Positions 9,088 through 18,451 of a stretch of 42,235 bases of DNA are shown piece after piece. Both the position numbers and the translations under genes were made by a program. The stretch's first letter is position 1. Each line of letters starts with the position of its first letter. The notes under the pieces are model-generated. The model saw nothing but the letters and a program-made list of their open reading frames with translations, ran no database searches and was not told the DNA's origin. This DNA is from an uncultured Pelagibacteraceae bacterium. Its GTDB lineage: Bacteria > Pseudomonadota > Alphaproteobacteria > Pelagibacterales > Pelagibacteraceae. Location of the stretch: assembly GCA_902520685.1 (NCBI GenBank), contig CABYPE010000007.1, positions 1 to 42,235 of the forward strand, given 5' to 3'.

Positions 9088-10200
9088 TTAGAGTATTGAT
9101 AAGGGCTCTATAAACTCATGACCAAATACATCAGCAACAGCTTTATAAGTCACATGACCTTTATGAACATTTAGTCCTGCTAAAAAATTCTTATCATCAA
9201 GTAAAGCTTTTTGATAACCTTTATTTGCTAGTTTAACTAAATAAGGAAGAGTTGCTTGATTTAATGCAAAGGTAGAAGTTCTAGGAACACCACCTGGCAT
9301 GTTGGCTACACAATAATGAACTACATCATCAACAATATAAGTTGGATTTCCATGAGTTGTTGGTTTACTTGTTTCAACACATCCTCCCTGATCAATTGCA
9401 ACATCAACAATAACTGAGCCTCTTTTCATTAATTTTAACATATCTTTAGTGATTAATTTTGGTGCTTCTGCACCAGGAATTAAAACTCCACCTACCACTA
9501 AATCTGCATCAGCAATTAATTTGTTTAGATCTATTTTATCGCTTTGTTCTGGAATAATTTTATCACCAAACATTTCTACAAGCTGTTTTAATCTTGCATC
9601 AGATTTATCTATGATATGAACCTTTGCTTGCATTCCTGTCGCAATTATTGCAGCGTTTTCTCCTACAACACCGCCTCCAAGAATTAATACATTAGCTGGT
9701 TCACCTCCAGGCGCTCCTCCTAACAGTACTCCTCTGCCTTTTTGATTTTTTTCTAAGCAATGTGCTCCTGCTTGTACTGACATTCTTCCTGCAACAGCAC
9801 TCATTGGCGCAAGTAATGGTAATCTTCCATTATCATCAGTAACTGTTTCATAGGCAATGTTGATGCTTTTTGATTTTATTAACCCTTCAGTTAATTCTTT
9901 TGCTGCTGCTAAATGTAAATAAGTATATACAATTTGGTTTTCTTTTATCATATCTACTTCAACTTTTTGTGGCTCTTTTACTTTAACAATGATTTCAGCA
10001 TCGTTAAAAATATCAGCTGCAGTGTTCACAATTTTAGCTCCAGCATTTAGATATTGATCATTTTCAAAACCCGCTTCAAATCCACCATTGTTTTCAACTA
10101 AAACTTTATGACCTTCTGAAACTAAAGTTTTTACACTTTCAGGTGTTAATCCAATTCTGTTCTCTTGAGGTTTTATCTCTTTTGGTACTCCGATAATCAT
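9088..10200 (-). CDS. ald: Alanine dehydrogenase
   Basis: MIIGVPKEIKPQENRIGLTPESV, ILGGGVVGENAA, VDVAIDQGGCVETSKPTTH, YCVANMPGGVPRTST. Confidence 0.96.
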   Translation of the reverse strand: MIIGVPKEIKPQENRIGLTPESVKTLVSEGHKVLVENNGGFEAGFENDQYLNAGAKIVNTAADIFNDAEIIVKVKEPQKVEVDMIKENQIVYTYLHLAAAKELTEGLIKSKSINIAYETVTDDNGRLPLLAPMSAVAGRMSVQAGAHCLEKNQKGRGVLLGGAPGGEPANVLILGGGVVGENAAIIATGMQAKVHIIDKSDARLKQLVEMFGDKIIPEQSDKIDLNKLIADADLVVGGVLIPGAEAPKLITKDMLKLMKRGSVIVDVAIDQGGCVETSKPTTHGNPTYIVDDVVHYCVANMPGGVPRTSTFALNQATLPYLVKLANKGYQKALLDDKNFLAGLNVHKGHVTYKAVADVFGHEFIEPLSIL

Positions 10201-10241
10201 AGTTATCTCTGTAATTTATAAACTGATAATTTGTTTACTAA

Positions 10242-11588
10242 TTAGTTTTTTTGATTTTTTTGGTAATTAGTAATACCTGTTCTTAATTTATCAATAATTT
10301 CATCAATATGTTTTTCTTCACATATAAATTGTGGAGCAATGATTAAACAATCACCAGTTGCTTTAAAATTAACACCAGCTTCATAACATGATTTGAAACA
10401 TTCATAACCAGCTTTACCTGGTTTTGTATTCAACTTCATATCAATTCCTCCCATCATTCCATATCCTCTTATATTATCTACAGCTTCTAAATCTTGAAGA
10501 GAGAATAAACCTTTTTGAAAATATGGTGCTAAATTTTTTGCTCTATTAAAAATATCATCTTTTTCAAAAATATCTTGAACTGCTAATGCTGCTGCAACAG
10601 CGACTGGAATTCCTGAGTAAGTATAGCCATGAAACAATTCAACAGCTCCTGTTGGTGAAGCATCCATTACTGCATCATAAATACTATCATTACATGCTAC
10701 AACGCCCATTGGAACAACTCCATTAGTTGTGGCTTTTGCCATTGTCATAATGTCGGGTGTTACACCAAACTCATGTGCACCAAACTTAGATCCCGTTCTA
10801 CCCCATCCTGTAATTACTTCATCAAAAATTAAAAGTATTCCATGCTTGTCACAGATTTCTCTTAGTTTTTGTAAATACCCTTTTGGTGGAACTAATGTTC
10901 CTGTTGATCCTGCTATTGGTTCAACAATACAAGCGGCAATATTTTCACCACCAAAGTTTTGACAAATAGTTTCTAAATCATTTGCTAAATAATCTCCTGT
11001 TTCAGGCTGGCCACTTACAAATTTGTGTTCTGGCAAATGAGTGTGTCTAATATGTTGAACACCTGGCATTAAAATACTTGCAAATGTTTTTACATTATTA
11101 ACCATTCCACCAACTGAAACACAGCCTATGTTCATTCCATGATAGCCACGTTCCCTTCCTACAAACCTAAATCTTTGCGCATCTCCTTTTGCTCTATGAT
11201 ATGCAACGGCGATTTTAATAGCCGTCTCAACTGCAGTGGATCCGCAAATTGTAAAAAACATTTTATTTAAATCACCTGGTGTATGTTTTGCTATTTTTGA
11301 GGCAAGTTCGAAAGATCCTCCAAAACCTTGTTGAAAAGGTTGAGCATAATCTAAAGTATCTAATTGTTTCGTTACAGCTTCTGTAATCTCTTTTCTTCCA
11401 TGACCTAAAGGGTTACAAAATAATCCAGAGCTTGCATCAATTTGAGTTTTTCCATGATGGGTTTTTAAATAAACTCCCTTAGCTTCAGTAATTAATCTTG
11501 GATTTGCTTTAAAATCTTTATTTGATGTAAAAGGCATCCAATGTTCATTTAAAGAATTCGGGACTGAAATTCTATTTTCTGAGCTCAT
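10242..11588 (-). CDS. Class III aminotransferase, omega-amino acid (taurine or beta-alanine):pyruvate type
   Basis: LNEHWMPFTSNKDFKANPRLI, GRERGYHGMN, ILLIFDEVITGWGRTGSKFGA, MAKATTNGVVPMG (PLP lysine); adjacent to ald. Confidence 0.88.
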   Translation of the reverse strand: MSSENRISVPNSLNEHWMPFTSNKDFKANPRLITEAKGVYLKTHHGKTQIDASSGLFCNPLGHGRKEITEAVTKQLDTLDYAQPFQQGFGGSFELASKIAKHTPGDLNKMFFTICGSTAVETAIKIAVAYHRAKGDAQRFRFVGRERGYHGMNIGCVSVGGMVNNVKTFASILMPGVQHIRHTHLPEHKFVSGQPETGDYLANDLETICQNFGGENIAACIVEPIAGSTGTLVPPKGYLQKLREICDKHGILLIFDEVITGWGRTGSKFGAHEFGVTPDIMTMAKATTNGVVPMGVVACNDSIYDAVMDASPTGAVELFHGYTYSGIPVAVAAALAVQDIFEKDDIFNRAKNLAPYFQKGLFSLQDLEAVDNIRGYGMMGGIDMKLNTKPGKAGYECFKSCYEAGVNFKATGDCLIIAPQFICEEKHIDEIIDKLRTGITNYQKNQKN

Positions 11589-11766
11589 AAGTATTTTTTT
11601 TGTAGTTAAAATTATAATTCAAATTCTCTTTAGACTAAAATAAATACATTAACTACAACATTATTGACACAACTTCAGATTGAATAAACTATTTTTTTTG
11701 TTTTACTTAGGTCGAAAATTCAAATTAAATAAGCCTAATTTATATAAATCAACAAGAGGATAAATA

Positions 11767-12708
11767 ATGAAAAAAATATTAAGCTTTATTCTTGGAAGTA
11801 TATTTGCACTTAACTTAAGTATTTCAGTAGCAAATTCTGCTGCCAATGAAGTTAGAGTTGCATACTTTCTAGAATGGCCAAGTCCAAATCTAGAAGAAAT
11901 GATAAAAAAAGGTTATTCAAAAGCTATGGGAGTTCCAGTTAAATGGACAACTTTTTCTAATGGTGGAGCGATGACTGATGCAATGTTAGCTGGTGATATT
12001 GATATTTCTTACTCACAAGGATTAGTACCTTTTATCAATGCCGTAAAATCTAAAGCACCAATTAAATTAGTTGATGTTGCTATGGAATACGGAATGGGAG
12101 GAACAACTTGTGTTACTTCTAATGCTTCTGGAATTACAAAAGCGAATGGTTCTGAATTAGAAGGCAAAAAGGTAGCTGTTCCCCTTGGAACAATGGCTGA
12201 ATACGTTTTTGATGAAAGTATGAAAGTAATTGGAGCTGACAGAGATAAAATGGATATCATTCAAATGGATCCACCAGAAGGTGCGGCTGCTTTGGTAAGT
12301 GGTGATGTTGTTATGGCATGTTTGTTTGGTGGTAATTCAATTAAAGCAGCAACAGCAGTTGGAACTCGATTATTAACAGTTCAAGAAGCTAGAGATGCGG
12401 GAATACTTGGTATAGATATTACTTCAGTAACTACAAAGTTTATGAAGGAAAACCCAGGAATGCTTAGAACTTTCGTAGAAGTTACTCATGAAGCAAATGC
12501 AAGATATCATGCGGGTAAACATGATGTGAATGCATTATCTAAAGCTTCTGAGATGAAAGTTGCCGACTTGAAAGAAACTTTATCTGGAATGAAATTCTTA
12601 ACTCCAGAAGAGACTAAAGTATCTATGGAAAGTGGAAACTTACATAAATTTTTAGAAGGTATGGGCACTCCAAAAGGAAATGTCGATACAAGTTTCTTAC
12701 CTCTATAG
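11767..12708 (+). CDS. tauA: Taurine-type ABC transporter substrate-binding protein
   Basis: Signal peptide, then VRVAYFLEWPSPN...KWTTFSNGGAMTDAMLAGDIDISYSQGLVPF; followed by ATPase and permease genes. Confidence 0.88.
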   Translation: MKKILSFILGSIFALNLSISVANSAANEVRVAYFLEWPSPNLEEMIKKGYSKAMGVPVKWTTFSNGGAMTDAMLAGDIDISYSQGLVPFINAVKSKAPIKLVDVAMEYGMGGTTCVTSNASGITKANGSELEGKKVAVPLGTMAEYVFDESMKVIGADRDKMDIIQMDPPEGAAALVSGDVVMACLFGGNSIKAATAVGTRLLTVQEARDAGILGIDITSVTTKFMKENPGMLRTFVEVTHEANARYHAGKHDVNALSKASEMKVADLKETLSGMKFLTPEETKVSMESGNLHKFLEGMGTPKGNVDTSFLPL

Positions 12709-12730
12709 TTTTATAGGTAGTTAAAATTTA

Positions 12731-12769
12731 AATAGGCGCCAATTTAATAAATTGGTGCCTATTTTTTTA
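12731..12769 (+). terminator. Hairpin plus T-run between tauA and tauB (terminator/attenuator-like)
   Basis: aataggcgccaatt..aattggtgcctatttttttaa: about 13-bp stem (one G.U) with T-run. Confidence 0.75.
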
Positions 12770-12793
12770 AAAAAATATCTAATATAAAATTTT

Positions 12794-13591
12794 ATGAGTG
12801 ATCTTGTTTCACAAAATCTAAATATGATTTTTAAGACTCCTAAAGGGGAAACAGTTCATGCATTAAAAGATTTAAATTTCACTCTTAAAAAAGGAGAGCT
12901 ATTAACAGTTCTCGGACCATCAGGTTGTGGTAAAACAACTTTATTAAACATTACAGCAGGATTTATTAGACCAACTTCTGGCAGTATCACTCTAAATAAT
13001 AATGAAATTGACGGTCCAGGTGTTGAAAGAGGAATGGTTTTTCAACAAGGAGCTTTATTTGAATGGTTGACAGTGGCCGAAAATGTCAATTTTGGATTAA
13101 GAATGAAAAAAAAAGATCCAACAGAAACTCAAAGAAAAGTTGATGAATGGTTAGAAATTGTTGGACTAAAAGGTTTTGGAAATACTCCAACTTATCAATT
13201 GTCAGGAGGAATGCAGCAAAGAGTTGCTCTTGCAAGATGTCTTATAAATGATCCTGATTTAATTCTGATGGATGAGCCATTGGGAGCTCTTGATGCGTTA
13301 ACAAGAGAAAAAATGCAGTCTTTAGTTTTAAAAATTTGGAAAGAAACTGGAAAAACAATTATTCTAATTACTCACTCTGTTGAAGAAGCATTACTACTTG
13401 GTGAAAGATTATATGTTATGGCCCCTCGACCAGGTCGAATTCATAAAGAATATAATCTACCATTTGCTTCAATGGGGCTTAAAGAGGATTTGAGAGAAAT
13501 CAAAAAAAATAAAGATTTTTCTGTTAAACGAGATGAAATATTAGAAATGATATGGAATATGGAAGAAGAAATTATGGGGAAAGAAATTTAG
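12794..13591 (+). CDS. tauB: Taurine-type ABC transporter ATP-binding protein
   Basis: GPSGCGKTT Walker A, LSGGMQQRVALARCLINDPDLILMDEPLGALD. Confidence 0.93.
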   Translation: MSDLVSQNLNMIFKTPKGETVHALKDLNFTLKKGELLTVLGPSGCGKTTLLNITAGFIRPTSGSITLNNNEIDGPGVERGMVFQQGALFEWLTVAENVNFGLRMKKKDPTETQRKVDEWLEIVGLKGFGNTPTYQLSGGMQQRVALARCLINDPDLILMDEPLGALDALTREKMQSLVLKIWKETGKTIILITHSVEEALLLGERLYVMAPRPGRIHKEYNLPFASMGLKEDLREIKKNKDFSVKRDEILEMIWNMEEEIMGKEI

Positions 13592-15517
13592 ATGCTTACA
13601 CAAATAGTAACTTTTATAATATTCTTTGCTGTTATAGGCTGTATTCTTTATGGAAGACGATTAATAAGAACTGAAAAAGTTGATGCTGTTTTTGGAAACC
13701 CTGAAAGAGCATTAGGTGGAACTCACTGGATTATTGTTGGAAGTAGTTTTCTTATTTTTATTTGGCTTTATTATTCGTGGGATATTGCAAAAGGGTTTTA
13801 TCCAAAATCTGCAAACGAACTCTGTCAAGTAGCTAAGGTTAACGACTCATTACTAGGATTAAAATACCAATTTCCTATTGAGGAAAGAGAATTAAAAAGC
13901 ACTAATCAAATTAAGCAGGAAAACAAAAACCTTCAAATAATTCTTTTGGAGGTACAAAATTCTCAAGAACTTAATGATGAACAAAAAACAATTCTGATTA
14001 ATTTCATAAGTGAGACAAACCAATTAATTCCATTATTAACTAACGAAGATTTGCTTGAAACTGAAACTAAACAAAGAATAGATAATATAACTGGTAAAAT
14101 TAACCTTTTAACTGAAAATTTTCAAAAACCAGACTACCCATTAGAAACTGAACAAGAATTGAATGAAAGACTACAAGCTGTAAAAGAGGAAGGTGGTTGG
14201 GGTATAACAAAAATAAATGCTGGTTCAGGTTCAATAGAGAATACATTAGAAGTACCTCTAATCCCAGCAACAAATAGAGGTCTAAAATTTCATGCTGCAG
14301 CTCAAGAATTAAATTTAATAAGTGAAGAGTTTTTTAAATTACGAAACCATAATTCACAATTTAAAAATAAAATAAAAGAAATTAAAGATAATATTAAAAC
14401 TTATAGAAAAAGCCTGGATGATAGTGAAGAAATAGCCTCAACATATGCTAAAAATGTTGTCAAAATTGCAAGAAGAATAGAATTTGCAAGTATATACCCA
14501 CCAAACACTTTAGACAAAATGCAAAACGCTATTATTAAATTTGATAATGCACAACTACAAGCTCAAGGTGGGTTAAGATTCATTGATATCTTTTTATTCC
14601 CTGCCGGAACAATTGTTGCTAGTGGAGCAAATTGCTCAGAACAAGGTTCTGGAAGATGGCTTCCAAAACCATCTGATACATTTAACAAATTTATCTTGAT
14701 GTCAAAACCAAGTGTTGGGTATAAAGATGTTCCTCTTCTATGGATAAAAATGTTTGATATAAGCAACGTTGTTGGTTTTATCTTGCCTGATTTTATTGCA
14801 GATATTTTACCAGGCGAATATCCAATTCATAATAAAGATGGAATAGTTAAACAAAACTTTAAAGGTAGAGTTCTTAAAATTGTAACTGGTGATTTTAATT
14901 TATTAAAGGTGCCGGTTCCTTATGGACATATCTGGGACTCATTTATGAGAGTTTTCTTAGGATTAGTATTTGGAATACTTATAGGTGTTCCATTAGGATT
15001 GTTTATGGGGTTAAATAGATTTGCAAAAGGTTTTTTTGATCCCTTAATAGAACTCTATAGACCAGTACCTCCTTTAGCTTGGGCACCATTAATTATTTCT
15101 GTATTGGGAATTGATAATACAGGAAAAGTTTTTCTTTTATTTATGGTTTCATTATCAATTATGATTATCTCTGCTAGAGCTGGAGCATCTGGTACTCAAC
15201 TATCAAAAATCCATGCGGCTCATTCACTTGGTGCATCAAAGAAACAAATTTTAAGATATGTAATATTTCCCAACTCTCTTCCTGAAATATTAACAGGTAT
15301 CAGAGTTGCTGTGGGAATGTGCTGGGGTACTTTAGTTGCTGCTGAGTTTTTAGCTGGAACAACTGGTATTGGTTTTGTTGAAAATGTTGCAAAAAAATAT
15401 TTCCAATATGAAGTAATTTGGATCACTATTTTTATTATGGGAATGCTTGGATTATTATTTGATATAACTTTAAGAAAACTAATAGATAAATATATTCCTT
15501 GGCGAGGGAAAGGCTAA
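13592..15517 (+). CDS. tauC: Taurine-type ABC transporter permease with about 350-aa N-terminal extension
   Basis: 641 aa; C-terminal ~260 aa is a TauC-like permease (IGVPLGLFMGLNRFAKGFFDPLIELYRPVPPLAWAPL...EAA-like loop GASKKQILRYVIFP); N-terminus has 2 TM segments and a long hydrophilic region. Confidence 0.9.
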   Translation: MLTQIVTFIIFFAVIGCILYGRRLIRTEKVDAVFGNPERALGGTHWIIVGSSFLIFIWLYYSWDIAKGFYPKSANELCQVAKVNDSLLGLKYQFPIEERELKSTNQIKQENKNLQIILLEVQNSQELNDEQKTILINFISETNQLIPLLTNEDLLETETKQRIDNITGKINLLTENFQKPDYPLETEQELNERLQAVKEEGGWGITKINAGSGSIENTLEVPLIPATNRGLKFHAAAQELNLISEEFFKLRNHNSQFKNKIKEIKDNIKTYRKSLDDSEEIASTYAKNVVKIARRIEFASIYPPNTLDKMQNAIIKFDNAQLQAQGGLRFIDIFLFPAGTIVASGANCSEQGSGRWLPKPSDTFNKFILMSKPSVGYKDVPLLWIKMFDISNVVGFILPDFIADILPGEYPIHNKDGIVKQNFKGRVLKIVTGDFNLLKVPVPYGHIWDSFMRVFLGLVFGILIGVPLGLFMGLNRFAKGFFDPLIELYRPVPPLAWAPLIISVLGIDNTGKVFLLFMVSLSIMIISARAGASGTQLSKIHAAHSLGASKKQILRYVIFPNSLPEILTGIRVAVGMCWGTLVAAEFLAGTTGIGFVENVAKKYFQYEVIWITIFIMGMLGLLFDITLRKLIDKYIPWRGKG

Positions 15518-16536
15518 ATTAATTTTAGAAATTTCCTTATATTTTTTATTTCATTTTCTTTAGAGAACTTTTTTTTAAGTCTATTATACTGATTTTTAGA
15601 ATAATTTTTTTTAAAGTTAATTCTACTAATTCTGTTAATGATGGTTTTAACAAAATTATTTATCTCACCTGAATTTATTTTTGTAAATAATGGTTTTTTC
15701 CAATATTCGTTCCCTCCTTCACCTGTGTATCCAATTACTTGATTTCCAGCTAACACGGCTTCCACAGGAGGCAATCCTAACCCTTCTAAGTATGAGAAAG
15801 ATAAGAAAATTTTAGATTTTTTAATTGATGAAATAAATTCTTTGTTAGATAAATTATGTAAATTTTTTAGGGTCCATTTTTTAGGTAGATGAGGTTTTAA
15901 ATATGAAATTACCAAATTGCTATGTTGAGGTAATTTTCTACTCGAATAAGTAATAATATTTCTTTTTGCATTAAAATTGATTTTACCAAAATCTACGTGA
16001 TATGAAATTTTTAAAATTTTAGATTTCATTTTTGGAAATTTAAGCTTTATACAATTACTAGTATCGCCAGAACTTGAAAGAATAAACTTTGCATTTTCAT
16101 AGGCTCTTAAAAGTTTTTTTTCATCATTAGTTGAATCAATTACATATCCATTTTGAACAAAGATAGCATAATTAATATTATTTCTTATTAAAAGTTCATC
16201 AGCAATATGTGCAAAAATTTCAGGTAAAATTATAAAGTCTCTTTTTTTATCGAAATTAAAATTTTGTTTGATATTTACCTTGTTATCAAACCATTTATAT
16301 TTAAAATTTTTAGAGTAAGTTATATCTTTAAATTGCCAGCCAGAGTAAATATTTCTTTTAATATTTAACTTTTTATTTATTGAGTCTCTAAATTTTGAAG
16401 ACTTTTTTTTCTTGATATGAACAACTTCTGAAGAAAAATTTTTTATTTTATTTATTATCTGAGAATAATTATAAATATATTTAGCACCACCAGATGGTTT
16501 TTTTTCTGCATGTGTAAAAAAAATAATATTTTTCAT
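15514..16536 (-). CDS. Glycosyltransferase (GT4-like)
   Basis: KIFLSFSYLEGLGLPPVEAVLAGNQVIGYTGEGG resembles a GT-B C-terminal donor-site motif. Confidence 0.75.
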   Translation of the reverse strand: MKNIIFFTHAEKKPSGGAKYIYNYSQIINKIKNFSSEVVHIKKKKSSKFRDSINKKLNIKRNIYSGWQFKDITYSKNFKYKWFDNKVNIKQNFNFDKKRDFIILPEIFAHIADELLIRNNINYAIFVQNGYVIDSTNDEKKLLRAYENAKFILSSSGDTSNCIKLKFPKMKSKILKISYHVDFGKINFNAKRNIITYSSRKLPQHSNLVISYLKPHLPKKWTLKNLHNLSNKEFISSIKKSKIFLSFSYLEGLGLPPVEAVLAGNQVIGYTGEGGNEYWKKPLFTKINSGEINNFVKTIINRISRINFKKNYSKNQYNRLKKKFSKENEIKNIRKFLKLI

Positions 16537-16537
16537 C

Positions 16538-17416
16538 TTAAGAAGCTATCCAATCTTTATAATCCATAATATTATTTTTGATATATTTTGGTAATTTTGC
16601 TGTATCAATTTTTTCAAGCTTAGTTTCATCAAATCGATTAACTGAATTCTTTTTAGCTTTATAGTTATATGGAACTATCTTTCTTTTAATATTATCATTA
16701 ATTTTTTCGAGAGAATTATTTTGAAGTTCATACTCAGCATGATTTTCGTCATTAAGATATTTATTTTCTAACCCTTCAGATGTTTTTAAATTAGAAAAAT
16801 GCCAGCCCCCATCATTAACAATTTTTACTGAATTTTGTTTATATTGAGAAAATAAAGTATCTATTCTTAAATATGAATATTGTCTATTTTTTATGTTTCT
16901 TAAAATATCAATATTTTTAAGATATTTTAATTTGCAAGCTTTTGAACCAAACCAATTTAAATCAGACAAACCTAAATTTAATTTATAATAAAAAATTTTT
17001 TGATTGAAAATTACAAATTTTTTTGAATTTAGTCTAAAATCAAATTTTTCTAGATTAGGAATTTCATCATTATCACTATGAATTATATAATCTTCAGATG
17101 AAAATTCGTTTAGACTATTTTTAATATAATTTCTTTGGGCTCGTATTCGAAGTATGCTATTAAATCTTTTTTCATGAGCACTTAAACTATCTTTTTTTAT
17201 TAAATTTTCTGGATCTTTCTCCAATACTAAATGAATTATTTTATCTTTGAATTTAGGGTAATCATTCAAATTAAAATTTATTTTTTTTCTTTTTCCGCTA
17301 TGAGTAAATAAACTTTCACAAACTATAAATTTGTCTACATAAGGATTTAATATGTTAAACCTTATATCCATCATCATATTTTCTTCAAAAAAAGTTGTTG
17401 TATCTATAACTTTCAT
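16538..17416 (-). CDS. Glycosyltransferase family 17-like (beta-1,4-GlcNAc-transferase-like)
   Basis: MKVIDTTTFFEENMMMDIRFNILNPYVDKFIVCESLFTHSGKRK; YIIHSDNDEIPNLE; likely start 17416. Confidence 0.78.
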   Translation of the reverse strand: MKVIDTTTFFEENMMMDIRFNILNPYVDKFIVCESLFTHSGKRKKINFNLNDYPKFKDKIIHLVLEKDPENLIKKDSLSAHEKRFNSILRIRAQRNYIKNSLNEFSSEDYIIHSDNDEIPNLEKFDFRLNSKKFVIFNQKIFYYKLNLGLSDLNWFGSKACKLKYLKNIDILRNIKNRQYSYLRIDTLFSQYKQNSVKIVNDGGWHFSNLKTSEGLENKYLNDENHAEYELQNNSLEKINDNIKRKIVPYNYKAKKNSVNRFDETKLEKIDTAKLPKYIKNNIMDYKDWIAS

Positions 17417-17496
17417 AAAGATTGAGTATAACAATAAATTGATAAGTATGACATATTGAATCAAAAAAACTTATAAACCTTAAAGAAAAAATATTT

Positions 17497-18378
17497 CTAT
17501 TTCTTGTTGATAATATTGTTTATATAATCTTTAAGTTTTGTTCTACCAAAGTATCTATATACTTTATTAGACAAATTCATGTTCGTTAAGGCAGAAGAAT
17601 ATCTCTCGCCAGGACGTTTTTTTTGATATTTTATTTTTGATTTAAACATTTTTGCAACTTCTAGAATTGAAAAGCTTTTTTTATTAGAAATTGAATAATG
17701 TCTAGAAAGATTTTTTTTCCAAGCTAAATAGCAAATTTCAATTGTATCGTTAATATGAGTAAATCTTCTAGTTTGTGTACCTGGTAATACAACAGGTAAT
17801 GGATTTTTTTTTTTAAATGATTCCTCAAATATACCTATCACGGTAGCCATATTTCCTTTAGATATTTGACCAGGTCCATAAACATTATAAAAATAAATCA
17901 CTTCATATTTAAAATTAAACCATTTTTTTAAGTTTTCTAGATATTCCAAGTTTTTTGCTTTTGTAAATGCATAAGGAGATAAATTTTTATCATGACCTTT
18001 ATTTCCTAGGGATGCTGATGTTGCAGAATATACTAACTTTATTTTATTTTCTAAACAGAATTTAAAAATAGAATTAGTTCCTATTGTATTAGACTCAATA
18101 CATTCATTCATTTTTAAAAAACTTTGATAGATTCTAGCAAATTCCCCAAAATGAAATACAGAATGAATATTTTTTGGTTTTTTAATTAATTTCTTAATAT
18201 TTTTTGTTTCACCAGTTAAATATTTAATCCTTGAGTTCTTTAGGTGTTTTTTTTTAGAACCAGATGAATAATTATCTATACTTATAATGTTATATTTTGA
18301 TTTTAATAATAAAAATCTTAATAAATTAGATCCAACAAATCCTGCACCACCTGTTACTATAATTGTATTTTTACTCAT
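17497..18378 (-). CDS. NAD-dependent nucleotide-sugar epimerase/dehydratase
   Basis: TIIVTGGAGFVGSNLLRFLL, FHFGEFARI, YNVYGPGQ, RRFTHINDTIE. Confidence 0.87.
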   Translation of the reverse strand: MSKNTIIVTGGAGFVGSNLLRFLLLKSKYNIISIDNYSSGSKKKHLKNSRIKYLTGETKNIKKLIKKPKNIHSVFHFGEFARIYQSFLKMNECIESNTIGTNSIFKFCLENKIKLVYSATSASLGNKGHDKNLSPYAFTKAKNLEYLENLKKWFNFKYEVIYFYNVYGPGQISKGNMATVIGIFEESFKKKNPLPVVLPGTQTRRFTHINDTIEICYLAWKKNLSRHYSISNKKSFSILEVAKMFKSKIKYQKKRPGERYSSALTNMNLSNKVYRYFGRTKLKDYINNIINKK

Positions 18379-18451
18379 TTATAATTAATATTAATTTCAT
18401 TAATATATTTAAATTATTATTATTAAATCATGATATATAGCTATTCATTAA

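Noticed and set aside
10729-10962. 77-aa + ORF antisense to the aminotransferase
   Set aside because: Mirror of a conserved coding region
11589-11766. Possible riboswitch or sigma70 promoter (ttgaca near 11664) upstream of tauA
   Set aside because: A TTGACA-like hexamer is visible but the -10 is ambiguous and no riboswitch core was recognised
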